Source: Irregularibacter muris (GTDB lineage Bacteria > Bacillota > Clostridia > Eubacteriales > Garciellaceae). From it: a DNA stretch of 64,000 bases. Position 1 is the first letter of the stretch; every line of letters begins with the position of its first letter. The notes beneath the pieces are model-generated. The model was not told the origin of the DNA, made no database searches, and saw only the letters and a program-made list of their open reading frames with translations. The stretch lies in the NCBI RefSeq assembly GCF_024622505.1, contig NZ_JANKAS010000002.1:310001-374000 (forward strand), read 5' to 3'. This document shows positions 62,066-64,000 of the stretch, in pieces. The translations under genes were made by a program, and so were the position numbers.

Positions 62066-63382
62066 CTATTCATTACGTTGTCTAACAATAAATCGTATAG
62101 GTGTTCCCTCAAATCCAAAAGCACTCCTGATTTGATTTTCAATATAACGTTCATAAGAAAAATGCATTAAATCAGGATCATTTACAAAAAGAATAAAGGT
62201 AGGTGGCTTTACACTTGCCTGTGTACAGTATAAAATATTTAATCTTCTACCCTTATTGGATGGAGGTTGATTCATTAAAACAGCTTCTCCTATCGTCTCA
62301 TTTAACATCCCCGTAGCGATTCTCATAGAATGTTGATTGGATACATAGTTTACCAATTCCATAATTTTATTTACTCTTTGTCCTGTTTTCGCTGAAATAA
62401 AGAGAATAGGAGCATAGGCCATAAAGGATAATTTATTCCTAATGTCCTTACGATATGCATCCATTGATTTTGTATCTTTTTCAATGATGTCCCATTTATT
62501 TACAATAATAATAGAAGCCCTTCCCTCCTCATGGGCATAGCCAGCTATTTTCGTATCCTGTTCCGTAACCCCCTCTTCAGCATCAATAAGAATCAAGCAT
62601 ACATCAGAGCGCTCTATGCCAGTGAAGGAACGGATTACACTATATTTTTCAACATTTTCAACAATCTTACTTTTTCGCCTTACCCCCGCTGTATCGATTA
62701 AGATATAATCCTCTCCATTGTAAGAAAAAGGAGTATCTATAGCATCTCGAGTAGTACCGGGAATATTACTAACAATCACCCGATTTTCCCCTAGTAATTT
62801 GTTAATAAGGGTTGATTTCCCTGCATTTGGTTTCCCAATTACGGCGATTTTCATTTTATCTTCTTCCTCAATCCCCTTTTTATCCTTAGGAAAAAGTGCA
62901 ACAATCTCATCTAATAGATCTCCAAGCCCCAATGCTTGTTGGGCAGATATTGTAATGGGCTCTCCCAGTCCTAAATTATAGAATTCAAAGGCATTATTTT
63001 CAAGGGATTTTCCCTCAATTTTATTGACCACAACTAATGTGGGTCGATTTGCCTTTCTTAACATATTTGCAACCTCATAATCAGCTGCTGTAATCCCTTC
63101 TCTACCATCAACCATGAATACAATAACATCTGCTGTTTCAATAGCAATCTCTGCTTGAGCTCTCATTTGATGCAAAATGATATCCTTTGTAAAGGGTTCT
63201 ATCCCTCCTGTATCAATCAAGGTAAAAGTGTTCCCAATCCATTCAGCCTCGGCATATATTCGATCCCTAGTTACTCCAGGGGTATCTTCTACAATGGAAA
63301 TTCTCTTGCCTGCAATTTTATTAAAAAAAGTAGATTTACCTACATTAGGTCTTCCTACAATTGCAACGATGGGTTTTGACAT
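62066..63382 (-). CDS. der: Ribosome biogenesis GTPase Der (EngA)
   Basis: Tandem GTPase for 50S maturation. G domain 1: [24 protein letters not shown] domain 2: [24 protein letters not shown]-terminal KH-like domain ([22 protein letters not shown]). 438 aa, normal length. Preceded by GGAGG. Follows the DUF512 gene by 18 bp, a conserved clostridial pair. Confidence 0.98.
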   Translation of the reverse strand: MSKPIVAIVGRPNVGKSTFFNKIAGKRISIVEDTPGVTRDRIYAEAEWIGNTFTLIDTGGIEPFTKDIILHQMRAQAEIAIETADVIVFMVDGREGITAADYEVANMLRKANRPTLVVVNKIEGKSLENNAFEFYNLGLGEPITISAQQALGLGDLLDEIVALFPKDKKGIEEEDKMKIAVIGKPNAGKSTLINKLLGENRVIVSNIPGTTRDAIDTPFSYNGEDYILIDTAGVRRKSKIVENVEKYSVIRSFTGIERSDVCLILIDAEEGVTEQDTKIAGYAHEEGRASIIIVNKWDIIEKDTKSMDAYRKDIRNKLSFMAYAPILFISAKTGQRVNKIMELVNYVSNQHSMRIATGMLNETIGEAVLMNQPPSNKGRRLNILYCTQASVKPPTFILFVNDPDLMHFSYERYIENQIRSAFGFEGTPIRFIVRQRNE

Positions 63383-63400
63383 ATTGCAACCTCCTAAAAT

Positions 63401-64000
63401 TTATTCAAAAACCTTTTTGATTAACTCCTCACCATTTACTTCTATAGGATAAACTGGTACTTTTAGTTCCTGTGCCACTCTATCAAGAGTATAATCATCT
63501 AAAAATATATTTTCCTCTGCTTTCAGCATAGATTGAGGCATTAATACAAATTCTCCTAATTGCTTGTCCTTTAACTGTTCAACAATATCTTGTCCGGTTA
63601 TTAATCCACTTACTGTTATTTTTTCTCCAAAGAATTGATTTTCTATAGGGAATACATTAATTTGTATTTGATTCCATTTTTGGGATATCTTTTGGATTAA
63701 CTCCTTCATATAGGGAAAAATTAATTGCCCAGTGACAATGGAGAATCTTTTTTCTAAAGGCTGATCATTTCTTTCATTTATGGAATGATTAAACTGTTGA
63801 GCAAAAAGAGTTACCATGCCCACGCCATTTTCCAATTGACCAAATCCCTCATAATAATTAAAGTCAGGAAAATCAATTCCAGCCTTTATAAAAAACTCAT
63901 CTCCTGGAAAAACAAATCGAGTATCATAGGTTTTTAGCATTTTCTCCTGAAAATCTGAAATTTGATTTATAACATAAATTGCTTCTTCTTTGGTAAATTC
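63401..64000 (-). CDS. DUF512 radical-SAM-associated protein, 5' end cut by window edge
   Basis: The frame is open to the right edge, giving 199 visible residues. The segment KEEAIYVINQISDFQEKML and then RFVFPGDEFFIKAG and YYEGFGQLENGVGM are hallmarks of the C-terminal DUF512 domain, which normally follows a PDZ-like and a radical-SAM-like half; those parts lie outside the window. Conserved upstream of der in Clostridia; function unknown. An internal ATG at 63940 is not the true start. Confidence 0.92.
   Translation of the reverse strand, partial: EFTKEEAIYVINQISDFQEKMLKTYDTRFVFPGDEFFIKAGIDFPDFNYYEGFGQLENGVGMVTLFAQQFNHSINERNDQPLEKRFSIVTGQLIFPYMKELIQKISQKWNQIQINVFPIENQFFGEKITVSGLITGQDIVEQLKDKQLGEFVLMPQSMLKAEENIFLDDYTLDRVAQELKVPVYPIEVNGEELIKKVFE

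Noticed and set aside
1-64000. CRISPR array, prophage, insertion sequence or defence island
   Set aside because: No regularly spaced direct repeats, transposase, integrase or phage genes were found; the content is conserved housekeeping and sporulation genes.

Overview
The window is an AT-rich stretch of a spore-forming, Gram-positive anaerobe of the class Clostridia. Evidence for spore formation is spoIVA, a hidden spoVM, an alpha/beta-type SASP and ylbJ. FabK as the enoyl reductase, FapR, PrkC/PrpC and the Bacillus-like gene order support a Firmicute. The mix resembles Alkaliphilus/Natronincola-type Clostridia, but that placement is inference. No phage, transposase, CRISPR or rRNA was seen. 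Almost all genes lie on the minus strand, so transcription runs right to left. The plus-strand genes (tmcAL, ylbJ, rpmB, a 98-aa gene, rqcH, spoIVA, tRNA-Pro, a 53-aa gene) are isolated units.

Layout, left to right. 1-11 kb: rnhB (cut by the edge), rbgA, lepB, rplS, trmD, rimM, khpA, rpsP, ffh, ylxM, ftsY and smc (ribosome maturation, SRP targeting, chromosome condensation). 11-19 kb: rnc, then a complete type II fatty-acid block in transcription order fapR-plsX-fabH-fabK-fabD-fabG-acpP-fabF, behind a sigma-A promoter with a FapR-type operator. 19-28 kb: rpmF, yceD, ackA, divergent tmcAL, a second-type MurG, a UbiA prenyltransferase, ylbJ, a coiled-coil protein, coaD, rsmD and a SASP. 28-39 kb: recG, fakA-like yloV, yloU, rpmB, a tiny spoVM with two tiny membrane-protein genes, thiN, rsgA, prkC, prpC, rlmN. 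39-50 kb: a 98-aa hypothetical, rsmB, a membrane Zn-protease, DUF116, fmt, def, priA, coaBC, rpoZ, gmk, remA, yicC, dapF. 50-64 kb: rqcH, rluD, yteA, DUF5665, divIVA, ylmH, ylmG, sepF, yggS, an HlyD-like adaptor, spoIVA, tRNA-Pro(GGG), a 53-aa hypothetical, gpsA, der, and a DUF512 gene cut by the right edge.

How the genes fit together. Most of the window is the conserved core for translation, fatty-acid/phospholipid synthesis and cell division. Two spore-coat foundation proteins are encoded here: SpoIVA (the ATPase that polymerises on the forespore) and SpoVM (the short amphipathic helix that anchors it).

Least ordinary content: (1) a 21-codon spoVM and two 54-55-aa membrane-protein genes, all below usual gene-calling limits; (2) an interspersed repeat of about 84 nt that folds as two successive hairpins, seen at four intergenic sites, with two inverted copies bracketing the spoVM cluster; (3) a FapR box on the fapR promoter, a palindrome on the rqcH promoter and several unusually long palindromic terminators. 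No gap above 300 bases is empty once the tiny spoVM-cluster genes are counted. The longest gene-free gaps are 58491-58762, which shows nothing convincing, and 50341-50552, which holds the rqcH promoter.
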